Origin: Nitrospina sp.
Lineage (GTDB): Bacteria > Nitrospinota > Nitrospinia > Nitrospinales > VA-1
DNA: 64,000 nt
Reading direction: 5' to 3'
NCBI GenBank assembly: GCA_018653085.1
Contig: JABIAY010000046.1
Location: 1-64,000 of the forward strand
A program made the translations under genes and the position numbers. Of the stretch, positions 45,268-53,626 are shown one piece after another; position 1 is the stretch's first letter; the number at the start of each line of letters is the position of its first letter. The notes beneath the pieces were generated by a model that had not been told where the DNA came from, did not search any database, and saw only the letters and a list, made by a program, of their open reading frames with translations.

Positions 45268-45681
45268 ATGCAAGAAAAAAAATCAGGCACAGCCAAGTTT
45301 TTAGGGTCGCGGCTTCGGCAATGGAGAAAATCATTGCCGCTGAAATCCTTTGAGCTGGCAAAATTGATCAGAATCTCTCAAGGTTCGTTGTCGGATATTG
45401 AGAACAACAAATCCCTGCCTTCGGCAGACACCATCGCAAAACTTTACCAGCACACGGACCTTAATATTATTTGGCTGTTAACGGGTAGAGGGCCTGTCAA
45501 GAAGACGCAGCACGCCCCGGGAGGCGAAGAACCTTGCGTCAGTGAAGCCATGGAAACTTACGGAGAAGACCCAACACTGAATGAGTTGATCCAGAGGCTG
45601 GTGCGCACCTATTACCGTGGCGACATAGAGAAAAAAGCGCATTTAGTGGGATTTTTGACTGGTGCCGATCCGGGAGAGTAA
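45268..45681 (+). CDS. XRE-family/CI-like transcriptional regulator
   Basis: From the ATG at 45268 the product has 137 residues. The HTH domain is LRQWRKSLPLKSFELAKLIR then ISQGSLSDIENNKSLPSADT and LNIIWLLTGRGP. The last motif is typical of the CI-repressor HTH family. The C-terminal half (VSEAMETYGEDPTLNELIQR, then a helix) contains no peptidase motif. There is no Shine-Dalgarno sequence before the ATG. It stands alone; no phage genes surround it. Confidence 0.85.
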   Translation: MQEKKSGTAKFLGSRLRQWRKSLPLKSFELAKLIRISQGSLSDIENNKSLPSADTIAKLYQHTDLNIIWLLTGRGPVKKTQHAPGGEEPCVSEAMETYGEDPTLNELIQRLVRTYYRGDIEKKAHLVGFLTGADPGE

Positions 45682-45746
45682 CCCCTTTCTACGTCCAAAG
45701 CCTCATCCCTTTTCCGATGCATAGAAAATTTATTCCGCGATAGGAA

Positions 45747-47489
45747 CTATAGGCCCAACTCCTCCTGCGCGGCGGGATCAAGCATCTTCATGGTATACAG
45801 GCTGTGGTACAGGCCTTTGTGGTTCATTAAATCTTCGTGTTGACCCGATTCAACAATGCGCCCCTTATCCAGGACAATAATCTGATTGGCCTTATGGATC
45901 GTACTCAGGCGATGTGCCACGATAAAAGTCGTGCGGTGGGCCATTAAAGTTTCCAAAGCTTCTTGAATGAGGGATTCGGACCGATTATCCAGGGATGAGG
46001 TGGCCTCATCCAGAACCAGAATTTTCGGGTCTTTCAAAATAGCTCGGGCAATGGCTATTCTCTGCCTTTCTCCTCCAGAAAGCTTCGTTCCCTTTTCACC
46101 TACAATTGTGTCATAACCTTTTTCCATATTCGTGATGAACTCATGCGCGTTAGCTTTTTGTGCGGCTTCTTCCAGCTCCGATTGTGTGGCATCGAGTTTT
46201 CCATAGAGAATATTTTCCCTTACCGTTCCGCCGAACAGGAGCGTTTCCTGAGGAACCAGAGCAATCTGGCTGAGAAAATTTTTGCGGTCCAAAGTGCGAA
46301 TATCGTGGCCATCCAGATGAATGGCTCCGGAATTCGGATCGAAGAAACGGAATAGAAGTTTGATGAGGGTGGACTTGCCGGCTCCGCTAGGGCCTACCAG
46401 AGCAACTGTCTGCCCTGAGAGCACATCAAAACTGACATCATGGATCACCGTGTCCTGGTAACCGAAAAATACATTTTTAAATTGGATACTCCCCGTTATA
46501 TTTTCAAGCGACACCGGATTTTCAGGATTTTGAATAATCGGTTCCGTATCAAGAATTTCATAAACTCTCTGGATAGCACCACGAGCTTCCTGAATCTGAG
46601 TATAGAGTCGAACAAAAGTTCCGATGGGTCCCGCGATGATCAGGGCGTACAGGAAAAAAGCCGCCAGTTCGCCGGGAGTGGTCGCCCCTTGCATGACCTG
46701 ATATCCGCCATACCAGATCAACAACGCAGAAACGAGAAAGGTGAGCCCTAGAATAAAGGGACCGAAAAATGCCGATATCTTGAGTTTGTCCACCGCTCTC
46801 TCAAAGGCGGTTTCAATTTTTTCCTGAAATCGGTCCCGCTCATAAGGTTCGCGGACGAAGGACTTCACAATCTTAATGGACGACACAACCTCCTCAAGAA
46901 CCACCAACGCCTGCGCTACCTGATCCTGAAGTTTTTCCGAAAACACTTTCAATCGCCGCCCAAACACCCGTGCAAAAATCATCAGAGGGGGCAAAATGAG
47001 CAAAATAAGCCCAGTCAATTTCCAGTTCAGATACAGAATGATCGCCATTGCCCCAAGTAGCGTGATGCTTTGGCGCAGTAAGGCAACGGGAATTGTCACC
47101 AACGCATTCTGGATCACTGATATATCGTTGCTCATGCGAGATAAAATTTCTCCTACTCGGCGCTCCTGAAAAAAACGCAAAGAAAGAGATTGAATGTGAG
47201 AAAAAAATTCAATGCGAAAATCGGTGGTCATCCTGTGTCCCACGAAACCAAAAATATAATTGTGCGTGACCGCAAACGCCGCCTGAAGGCCAATGATAAT
47301 GATTAAATCCCATGCCAAACCATCCAGCATCTCATTGTTTTTTAATACGATCACAGCATTGATCATATTGCGGACGATCAAAGGCAAAACCAGATTGATC
47401 AACGATGTCAAAGCCAGGCAAAGAAACGCGAAAATAAGGCTTTTGGTGTACGGCCTGGCGTATTTCAGGATTTTGTGAAATTCTTTCAT
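45747..47489 (-). CDS. ABC exporter, fused permease/ATPase (MsbA-like)
   Basis: Six membrane segments span residues 10-300. The ATPase domain carries Walker A LVGPSGAGKSTLI, signature KLSGGERQRIAIARA, Walker B ILVLDEATSSLD and switch IVAHRLSTI. The half-transporter works as a homodimer. MsbA-type lipid flipping or drug export are both possible, and the sequence alone does not decide. I choose the ATG at 47489 (MKEFHKILKYARPYTK); the frame reaches 47519. Confidence 0.9.
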   Translation of the reverse strand: MKEFHKILKYARPYTKSLIFAFLCLALTSLINLVLPLIVRNMINAVIVLKNNEMLDGLAWDLIIIIGLQAAFAVTHNYIFGFVGHRMTTDFRIEFFSHIQSLSLRFFQERRVGEILSRMSNDISVIQNALVTIPVALLRQSITLLGAMAIILYLNWKLTGLILLILPPLMIFARVFGRRLKVFSEKLQDQVAQALVVLEEVVSSIKIVKSFVREPYERDRFQEKIETAFERAVDKLKISAFFGPFILGLTFLVSALLIWYGGYQVMQGATTPGELAAFFLYALIIAGPIGTFVRLYTQIQEARGAIQRVYEILDTEPIIQNPENPVSLENITGSIQFKNVFFGYQDTVIHDVSFDVLSGQTVALVGPSGAGKSTLIKLLFRFFDPNSGAIHLDGHDIRTLDRKNFLSQIALVPQETLLFGGTVRENILYGKLDATQSELEEAAQKANAHEFITNMEKGYDTIVGEKGTKLSGGERQRIAIARAILKDPKILVLDEATSSLDNRSESLIQEALETLMAHRTTFIVAHRLSTIHKANQIIVLDKGRIVESGQHEDLMNHKGLYHSLYTMKMLDPAAQEELGL

Positions 47490-47747
47490 AGCACAGCAAT
47501 AGGCGAGGAAGTTTTTCACCCTTAAAAATCAGGCAAAATTCCCAGAACCACTTTGTTTTCAAATATTTTTTTGGACGGTATCATAACCTTTAAAGAGGCT
47601 CAATTCAAACCTTATCGAGTCTGTAATCTCCATTCCATCCATCCATTCAGGAGGATTTTAAATAGGGGTAACCTGGGGCTATCCGAAGGTTTTTCAAAGG
47701 TTTCCAAAATCAGGGAAATTGCCTCTGAAACTATTTTAAAATTTTTC

Positions 47748-47774
47748 TAAAGATTTTTCTCAAGTCACCGTTAA
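47748..47774 (+). promoter_or_regulatory. Candidate sigma-28 (FliA) promoter of flaG
   Basis: TAAAGATT-N11-ACCGTTAA matches the FliA consensus TAAAGTTT-N11-GCCGATAA at 7 of 8 and 6 of 8 positions with exact spacing. Transcription would start near 47785, about 107 bases before flaG. Class 3 flagellar genes such as flaG are normally under sigma-28 (established). The 400-base gap from 47490 holds nothing else recognisable. Confidence 0.65.
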
Positions 47775-47891
47775 GAAGAATGCGTGTACTAGGTCAAAAA
47801 TTCGAAACGCACGGGGAGAATCCAATAATTAATTATTTTTCAAGTGGTTATAAATTTCAACCTTTATTATCCTTAGTTGAGGCAAAGCATC

Positions 47892-48227
47892 ATGGATATC
47901 CAAGCCGTTAAACCAGTGGGAGATCCGACAGCACCCAAACCGCAGTCTTCTTCATCGAGTTCTAAGTCAAGTTCGTCTCCTGAGCCTAAGTCATCGGGGG
48001 ATACCGTTGATTTATCATCCCAAGGTCAGGCTTTAGAGCAGGTCAGCAAAAGTGGGCAAACATCACCGAGTAGCGAACAACGAAAGTTCTCGGTAACGGA
48101 TGACAACGATGTGGTCCTTCAGGTTGTTGACCCCAAGACTCAAAAGGTGGTTCGATCCATTCCTTCTGAAGAAGCGATGCAATTGAAAAACGCGATTCGG
48201 GATGGGATTAGTGAAATTACGGAGTAA
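47892..48227 (+). CDS. flaG: FlaG-family flagellar protein
   Basis: From the ATG at 47892 (MDIQAVKPVGDP) the product has 111 residues: a low-complexity Ser/Pro/Lys-rich N-terminal half and the FlaG core FSVTDDNDVVLQVVDPKTQK then VVRSIPSEEAMQL. FlaG modulates flagellar filament length in several species. No other flagellar structural genes are in the window, so this is an outlying member of the regulon. The preceding sigma-28-type promoter agrees. An AATTTTTT/AAAAAATT inverted repeat follows the stop. Confidence 0.8.
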   Translation: MDIQAVKPVGDPTAPKPQSSSSSSKSSSSPEPKSSGDTVDLSSQGQALEQVSKSGQTSPSSEQRKFSVTDDNDVVLQVVDPKTQKVVRSIPSEEAMQLKNAIRDGISEITE

Positions 48228-48282
48228 ATTTTTTTCTCGAAAAAATTAAGTAGGGTTACTGTTATCTGAAAGGAGTTGCACA

Positions 48283-48513
48283 ATGGAAGTTTCAAGCCTG
48301 GGAAGTTTCGCATCTGCTCAAAAAACAACTACTGAAACAAGTTCTACCGAGGGCGGTCGCTCGGCATCCACCGAATCTCAAGGCACCAACACAGAGGAAG
48401 CGCAGACCAGTCCTATCCCTCCCGTCAATCAAACCGCTGAACTGAGCGGCGAAGAGGGTAACACAACAGCTCCTGAATCAGGTGGCGGCACAGCAGTTGA
48501 CCTGTTAGCCTAA
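48283..48513 (+). CDS. Small Ser/Thr-rich protein downstream of flaG
   Basis: A strong ribosome binding site (aaggag, eight bases before ATG) supports this 76-residue gene. The product, starting MEVSSLGSFASAQKTTTE, is low-complexity, rich in Ser, Thr, Glu and Gly, and has no cysteine or membrane segment. Linked to flaG by 55 bases, it is probably cotranscribed and may be a small motility-associated protein. The stop TAA directly abuts the hairpin CCAGCGTGACGCTGG. Confidence 0.6.
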   Translation: MEVSSLGSFASAQKTTTETSSTEGGRSASTESQGTNTEEAQTSPIPPVNQTAELSGEEGNTTAPESGGGTAVDLLA

Positions 48514-48728
48514 CCAGCGTGACGCTGGACCCAATGAGCAATAGCCTTCATTAGCAAGCGAAGAGTTATTTCGGCTGAAAGAGCGATTGCTAAAGGAAAA
48601 CCAAATTAATATTCCCCCTGATAAGGGGGGATTTAGAGGGGTTAGATATTCGGCAAAACCACTTTAAGCCGAGAAAAACGGTTGCTCGCCGGAGAGAGCG
48701 ATGGGCACACTGGCCCCACGCCTAGTGG
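48511..48728. repeat. Mosaic repeat, full composite with both end hairpins
   Basis: Head hairpin CCAGCGT-G-ACGCTGG (48514-48528) begins right after the stop of the small gene and is followed by acccaatgagcaatagcc. A core with GAAGAGTTATTTCGGC and a second core in the other direction (AAGCCGAGAAAAACGGTTGC) follow. The tail hairpin CCACGCCTAGTGG (48716-48728) contains the stop of the TPP beta-subunit gene (48722-48724). The repeat thus supplies or abuts stops on both sides. Confidence 0.82.
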
Positions 48729-49279
48729 AGGGATTTCATGAAGCGTTCGGTGATTTCTTCTGGAGTGTGTGTCACGCGTCCTGTTTTATGATCGAAGCAG
48801 GGTTCTACTTTGATTAGCAGAAAACCCGGTCCCTGGGAGTTCAGCATTTTTTCAAATGCTGGCTTGATATCCTCTTTTTTATCTACTCGCGCCACTTCCC
48901 GGTAACCTGAGCTTTTAGCGATTTTTTCAAGAGGAACTGTGTTGGAAAGGGTGCGTTGCTTTCCTGTTGACTCATACACTTCATTATCAATCACAACGTG
49001 CACCAGATTCTTAGGTGCCTCTGCGGCAATCATGGCCAGCGTGCCCAGTGCCATCAACACGTTGCCATCTCCATCCAGCACAATCACCTTTCGGTCCGGT
49101 TTGCATAAAGCGACACCTAATCCAATGGAAGATGCCAGCCCCATGGAACCAATCATATAAAAATTCTCTGGCCGGTCTTTTAAGTTAAACGACTCCCGGC
49201 AAATGAATCCGTTAGCATGCACCACGGGTTCATCTCCCAATAAGGGCAGTAATTCCTGAAATGCCTCAGTGCCTTTCAT
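48722..49279 (-). CDS. TPP-dependent decarboxylase, beta subunit (phosphonopyruvate/sulfopyruvate decarboxylase type)
   Basis: From ATG 49279 (MKGTEAFQELL) the product has 185 residues. It contains the TPP-binding motif GDGNVLMALG with the matching Asn in VVIDNEVYES, and GSMGLASSIGLGVAL. This is the pyrophosphate-binding half of a two-subunit decarboxylase such as ComE or the C-terminal half of Ppd. It overlaps the alpha-subunit gene by 14 bases. No PEP phosphomutase or coenzyme M gene is near, so the substrate remains open. Confidence 0.8.
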   Translation of the reverse strand: MKGTEAFQELLPLLGDEPVVHANGFICRESFNLKDRPENFYMIGSMGLASSIGLGVALCKPDRKVIVLDGDGNVLMALGTLAMIAAEAPKNLVHVVIDNEVYESTGKQRTLSNTVPLEKIAKSSGYREVARVDKKEDIKPAFEKMLNSQGPGFLLIKVEPCFDHKTGRVTHTPEEITERFMKSLH

Positions 49280-49772
49280 CAAACAGCCCTTTCTCAATGA
49301 TGAGCGTGTAGGGAAGCTTTTCCTCATTAATTTTTTGCATGGCAGTTGCGAGAACCTGGTCGAAATTTTCCGGCTTTAAAACCGAGTAATCCATTCCTGC
49401 AGTTTCAAGAAGTTTTTGGCTGATGTCTCCCATGATGATGTGCTCGGGAGCATCTTTTCCACCCTGACCCCGCCAGCTCATAATGACCAAAACAGGAATC
49501 CGGTAAATCAGGTTCAGCGAGGTGAACGCGTTGAGACAATAACCCAGTCCTGAGTTCTGCATCAGCAGAACGGGCAGGGCGCCGGAAAGATAGGCCCCCG
49601 CACACAGGCCCACTGCTGAATCTTCCCTCACCGATGGAATATATTTGGCGTCCTCAACTTCTTCCAGATGGGAAATCACGCCTGATAACAGTGAGCAGGG
49701 AACACCGGTAAAAAACTTAAAGTTTTCCCGGATCAATCGGTCAACGAATGTTTGAGATGTAAGAGACGACAC
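49266..49772 (-). CDS. TPP-dependent decarboxylase, alpha subunit
   Basis: The 168 residues (FFTGVPCSLLSGVISHLEEV, then SVREDSAVGLCAGAYLSGA and LLMQNSGLGYCLNAFTSLNL) match the N-terminal half of phosphonopyruvate decarboxylase and sulfopyruvate decarboxylase alpha. RED carries the conserved glutamate that activates thiamine pyrophosphate. It starts 11 bases after the end of the epimerase gene, so epimerase-alpha-beta form one operon. Confidence 0.8.
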   Translation of the reverse strand: MSSLTSQTFVDRLIRENFKFFTGVPCSLLSGVISHLEEVEDAKYIPSVREDSAVGLCAGAYLSGALPVLLMQNSGLGYCLNAFTSLNLIYRIPVLVIMSWRGQGGKDAPEHIIMGDISQKLLETAGMDYSVLKPENFDQVLATAMQKINEEKLPYTLIIEKGLFDERH

Positions 49773-49783
49773 GTAGGGTTCCT

Positions 49784-50716
49784 TTACCAGTTTTGGATGG
49801 AGCGTTCGCCACCATATTGGCCCTGAAGTTTATGGACGAGTTTGATATATTCCACAATACCTTCTTGACCGGGAAACTCAACGCCAAGATCCTGAGCCGC
49901 CTGACTGGACATCGGTACGCCATCTTCCCCCATGACACCTTCAACTTCGCCGAATGAATCGATGGTATCCGCAATTAATTTTCCAAGATCCATGTTATGG
50001 ATATGCCCATCTACCAGGTGGTAGGTTTTTCCAGAGGCCTCCGCGTTTCCCATGATCTTCTGTATAGCCTGAACCACCGAACCCACCGAAACATATTTGG
50101 TACTGCCCTTAACGTCCACGTTGTAATTCGTGGCGAGGAAATCAATAGTTTGAAACCATTCGGACTTGTCAAGCTGGGGGCGCACTCCATACATGGTTAC
50201 TGGCCGCAGGATAGTTAAGTCAAATGCCCGGCTCTTCTGGTAATAGTGGCAAAATCCTTCGATCGAGGATTTGATGGAGCCATAGAGACTGCTGGGCCAA
50301 ACGGGGTGATTTTCATCGAGCGGGTGTTCCGCATCAACCGTAGGGAGAATTTGTCCAAACACCGTGCACGAACTCATGAAGATCACCTGCTTGACCTTTG
50401 CCTTTTTGGCCTCTTCCAGCAAATCAAAGGAACCGTTGACATTGACCTTGATCAGTTCATCAAAAGCCTGAACCGGACCGGGAAAATGGGCCAGGTGTAT
50501 CAGCACCTCCGCGTCCTGTACAAGCTTTGCAAGGGATTCCCGATCCTCCAAACCGCCAATAATAAAGTCTACATCCTCAAAGGTCTTCAAGTGTTCCACC
50601 ACGCTTCCTTCACGGATCAGAGCGCGGACATTATGACCTTTCGGATTTTCTTCAACAATTTTTTTGATGAGATGGGAGCCCAACATTCCGGTAATACCGG
50701 TGAGCGCTATATTCAT
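49784..50716 (-). CDS. NAD-dependent epimerase/dehydratase (extended SDR)
   Basis: The Rossmann motif ALTGITGMLGSHL and the catalytic YGSIK (SSLYGSIKSSIEGF) with upstream FMSSCTVFG mark an extended short-chain dehydrogenase acting on a nucleotide sugar or similar substrate. The ATG at 50716 has ggagg eight bases upstream; the frame extends to 50815 without a ribosome binding site. It heads the operon with the TPP decarboxylase pair. The combination suggests modification of a small metabolite or surface sugar, but I cannot name the product. Confidence 0.85.
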   Translation of the reverse strand: MNIALTGITGMLGSHLIKKIVEENPKGHNVRALIREGSVVEHLKTFEDVDFIIGGLEDRESLAKLVQDAEVLIHLAHFPGPVQAFDELIKVNVNGSFDLLEEAKKAKVKQVIFMSSCTVFGQILPTVDAEHPLDENHPVWPSSLYGSIKSSIEGFCHYYQKSRAFDLTILRPVTMYGVRPQLDKSEWFQTIDFLATNYNVDVKGSTKYVSVGSVVQAIQKIMGNAEASGKTYHLVDGHIHNMDLGKLIADTIDSFGEVEGVMGEDGVPMSSQAAQDLGVEFPGQEGIVEYIKLVHKLQGQYGGERSIQNW

Positions 50717-50871
50717 TCCTAACCTCCAGACGGAGTACCTTATCAGGTAACAGGTTGTTTCAAATGGAACTGACCGGATCGCTACTATTGGCGATGCGGC
50801 CAGTCTTTCAGGCAAAAGAATTTTTTATTATGGTGACCGGTAAAAACGAAGTCAACCTTTTTCCCAGTATT

Positions 50872-53538
50872 CTAGCTATCTTGCCAATTAAACTCGGGGA
50901 AAAGGTTCAAATGGTCTTCCCGAATAACGGCCTGGGCGGCGGCGAGGATGGCAGTGGGCACACGATAAGGGGAACAACTGACGTAATCCAAACCCATTTT
51001 ATTAAAAAAGTTTATCGATGAGGGGTCTCCACCATGCTCTCCGCATACCCCCAAATGAATATTGGGTTTGACCTTTTTTCCCTTTTCAATCGCGATACGA
51101 ATCAATTGACCCACCCCATCCGTGTCCACCGTTACAAATGGGTCATGGGTCAGCAGTCCTTTTTCGAGATATTCGTTGAGGAAACTGCCGGCATCGTCCC
51201 GGCTGAGCCCGAAAGCGGTCTGGGTCAGATCGTTGGTTCCGAAGGAAAAGAAATCTGCCTCCACCGCAATTTCATCCGCCATCAGAGCTGTCCGGGGAAG
51301 CTCGATCATGCTACCAATTTTATAATTCAGCGGCACACCGGTTTTTTGAACCACTTCTTCTGCCACTTCCATGATGAGTTCACGCACAACTTTGAATTCA
51401 TTTACATGCGCGACAAGCGGTACCATGATTTCCGGAAAAATTTTAACGCCTCTTTTGACCAGCTTGCAGGCCGCTTCCACAATGGCCCTGACTTGCATCC
51501 GGTAAATATCCGGAAAAGTAATTCCAAGCCGGCAACCCCGATGCCCAAGCATGGGGTTAACTTCTTTCATATTTTCGATTTTTTTCCCCAGAGCCCCCGG
51601 GGATACTTTCATTTTTTTCGCCAGGTTTTTTATTTCCGCCGGAGAATTAGGCAGGAATTCATGCAAAGGGGGATCCAATAACCGTACCGTAACGGGAAAT
51701 CCCTCCATCACCTTAAAAATTTCCGTAAAATCCCCGCGTTGGATGGGAAGCAGCTTTTTCAACACCTCATCGCGGACTTTTCCGTCCTCGGCTACAATCA
51801 TTTTCCGAACCAGGGAAATGCGTTCCTCATCAAAGAACATATGTTCCGTCCGGCATAACCCTATTCCTTGCGCCCCAAAATCCCGTGCCATCAATGCATC
51901 GTGCGGGGTATCGGCATTGGCTCTAATTTGCAGGGATCGGACTTCCCCTGCCCAGGTCATCATTCGCGTGAAATTACTGGTCAACCGGGACTGGATCAAA
52001 GGCACCGCCCCTTTAATCACCTGACCCGTGGTTCCATCCAAAGTAATCGAGTCCAGTTCCTTAAGCTGAATGTTTCCAAGCGTGCACTTTTTTCTTTTTA
52101 CGTTAACCTCCAGAGCGTTGACTCCGGAAACGCAAGGCTTGCCCATCGCCCGGGCCACCACTGCGGCATGAGAAGTCATGCCTCCTCTGGCGGTCAGGAT
52201 TCCCTGCGACACGCTCATTCCATGAATATCCTCCGGAGATGTTTCCGTGCGGACAAGAATGACCTTTTCTTTTTTCTCAGCCAGTTCCTGGGCACGCTCG
52301 GGAGTGAATACAATTTTTCCTGCCGCCGCACCGGGGGAGGCGCCCAGGCCTTTTGCCAGCAATTTCAATTTTGCTTTGGGGTCAATCATCGGATGAAAGA
52401 TTTGATCCAACTGATTTGCCGGAACCCGCATCAAGGCTTCCCGTTTACTGATCAACCCCTCGTTCACCATATCGATTGCCACTTTGATGGCCGAGGCGGC
52501 TGTGCGTTTACCAGCCCGGGTCTGCAATAAATACAGTTTCTGGTCTTCAATGGTGAACTCCAGGTCCTGCATGTCTTTGTAATGGGTTTCCAGTTTCTGA
52601 TAAACCTTTACCAGGGTCTGATATACCTGGGGCATATCCTGCTCCAGCTTTTCGATCGAGTTGGGCGTCCGGATTCCCGCAACGACATCCTCGCCCTGGG
52701 CATTGATCATGTATTCCCCGTAAAATTTCTTTTCCCCTGTTGCCGGGTTCCGGGTAAACGCAACGCCTGTCGCGGAGGTATCTCCCATATTGCCAAACAC
52801 CATGGACTGGACCGTGACCGCTGTACCCCATTCGTGCGGGATGCCATTCAGCCTCCTGTATGTTCGTGCCCGTTCCGTGTTCCAGGAATTGAAAACCGCT
52901 TCAACGGTCATGCGCAGTTGTTGCATGGAATCTTCCGGAAACTCTTCCTGGGTTGTGCGGACCACCAGAGTCTTGAACTGCTTGATGAGTGCTTTCAACT
53001 CCTGCGAAGTAAATTCTGTATCAAATTCAATTTTACGTTTTAATTTTTTCTTGGCGAGGAGCGCCTCAAACCGCTCTCCGGGAATCCCCAGCACAACATC
53101 TCCAAACATAGCAATGAACCGGCGATACGAGTCGAGCGCAAACCACTCGTTGTTGGTGCTCTTGGCCAAACCCTTAACGGTGCTATCGTTCAGCCCCAGG
53201 TTCAACACCGTATCCATCATACCGGGCATGGAAACCCGGGCACCCGATCTCACCGCGACAAGAAGGGGGTTTTCTGTATCGCCAAATTTTCTTCCCAGAC
53301 CTTGTTCCAGATTTTTCAGACAGGCAAGAACTTCACTCCACAATTTAGGAGGGAGGGTATTTTTGTGCTTGAAATAGTAAACGCAGGCTTCTGTGCTTAT
53401 TGTGAATCCGGGAGGGACTTGTATTCCCAGGGAGGCCATCTCGGCAAGGTTGGCACCTTTCCCCCCCAGGAGGTTTTTCATTTCTGCATTGCCCTCGGTG
53501 TTTTCATCCCCGAAGGCGTAAATATATTTCTGCGTCAT
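50872..53538 (-). CDS. ppdK: Pyruvate, phosphate dikinase PpdK
   Basis: The 888 residues show the three PPDK domains. The ATP-grasp region has GGKGANLAEM and SGARVSMPGMMDTVLNLG. The swivelling phosphohistidine domain has TARGGMTSHAAVVARAMG. The PEP-binding barrel has RTEHMFF, MLGHRGCRLGIT, SFGTNDLTQTAFGLSRDD and the catalytic Cys of VCGEHGGDP. The enzyme interconverts pyruvate and PEP, in gluconeogenic or pyrophosphate-linked glycolytic metabolism. Length is standard. The N-terminus (MTQKYIYAFGDENTEGN) is canonical. AGG lies eight bases before the ATG. Confidence 0.97.
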   Translation of the reverse strand: MTQKYIYAFGDENTEGNAEMKNLLGGKGANLAEMASLGIQVPPGFTISTEACVYYFKHKNTLPPKLWSEVLACLKNLEQGLGRKFGDTENPLLVAVRSGARVSMPGMMDTVLNLGLNDSTVKGLAKSTNNEWFALDSYRRFIAMFGDVVLGIPGERFEALLAKKKLKRKIEFDTEFTSQELKALIKQFKTLVVRTTQEEFPEDSMQQLRMTVEAVFNSWNTERARTYRRLNGIPHEWGTAVTVQSMVFGNMGDTSATGVAFTRNPATGEKKFYGEYMINAQGEDVVAGIRTPNSIEKLEQDMPQVYQTLVKVYQKLETHYKDMQDLEFTIEDQKLYLLQTRAGKRTAASAIKVAIDMVNEGLISKREALMRVPANQLDQIFHPMIDPKAKLKLLAKGLGASPGAAAGKIVFTPERAQELAEKKEKVILVRTETSPEDIHGMSVSQGILTARGGMTSHAAVVARAMGKPCVSGVNALEVNVKRKKCTLGNIQLKELDSITLDGTTGQVIKGAVPLIQSRLTSNFTRMMTWAGEVRSLQIRANADTPHDALMARDFGAQGIGLCRTEHMFFDEERISLVRKMIVAEDGKVRDEVLKKLLPIQRGDFTEIFKVMEGFPVTVRLLDPPLHEFLPNSPAEIKNLAKKMKVSPGALGKKIENMKEVNPMLGHRGCRLGITFPDIYRMQVRAIVEAACKLVKRGVKIFPEIMVPLVAHVNEFKVVRELIMEVAEEVVQKTGVPLNYKIGSMIELPRTALMADEIAVEADFFSFGTNDLTQTAFGLSRDDAGSFLNEYLEKGLLTHDPFVTVDTDGVGQLIRIAIEKGKKVKPNIHLGVCGEHGGDPSSINFFNKMGLDYVSCSPYRVPTAILAAAQAVIREDHLNLFPEFNWQDS

Positions 53539-53626
53539 AAAAAGAACCTAGCCAACTAACTGAAAGTAGAGGCCAAAGTGATGTGCAAATGGAATAAAGC
53601 TAGGTTATCTGAAGGCTAGGAAGTTT

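Noticed and set aside
45268..45681. XRE regulator as evidence of a prophage
   Set aside because: No other phage gene lies around it; a stand-alone regulator is the simpler reading.
47786..47812. TGCGT...ACGCA inverted repeat in the flaG leader as a riboswitch
   Set aside because: Only five base pairs with a long loop and no matching conserved core.
51868..52530. Plus-strand ORF antisense to ppdK
   Set aside because: Shadow of the PPDK coding frame; the sense strand carries complete conserved motifs.
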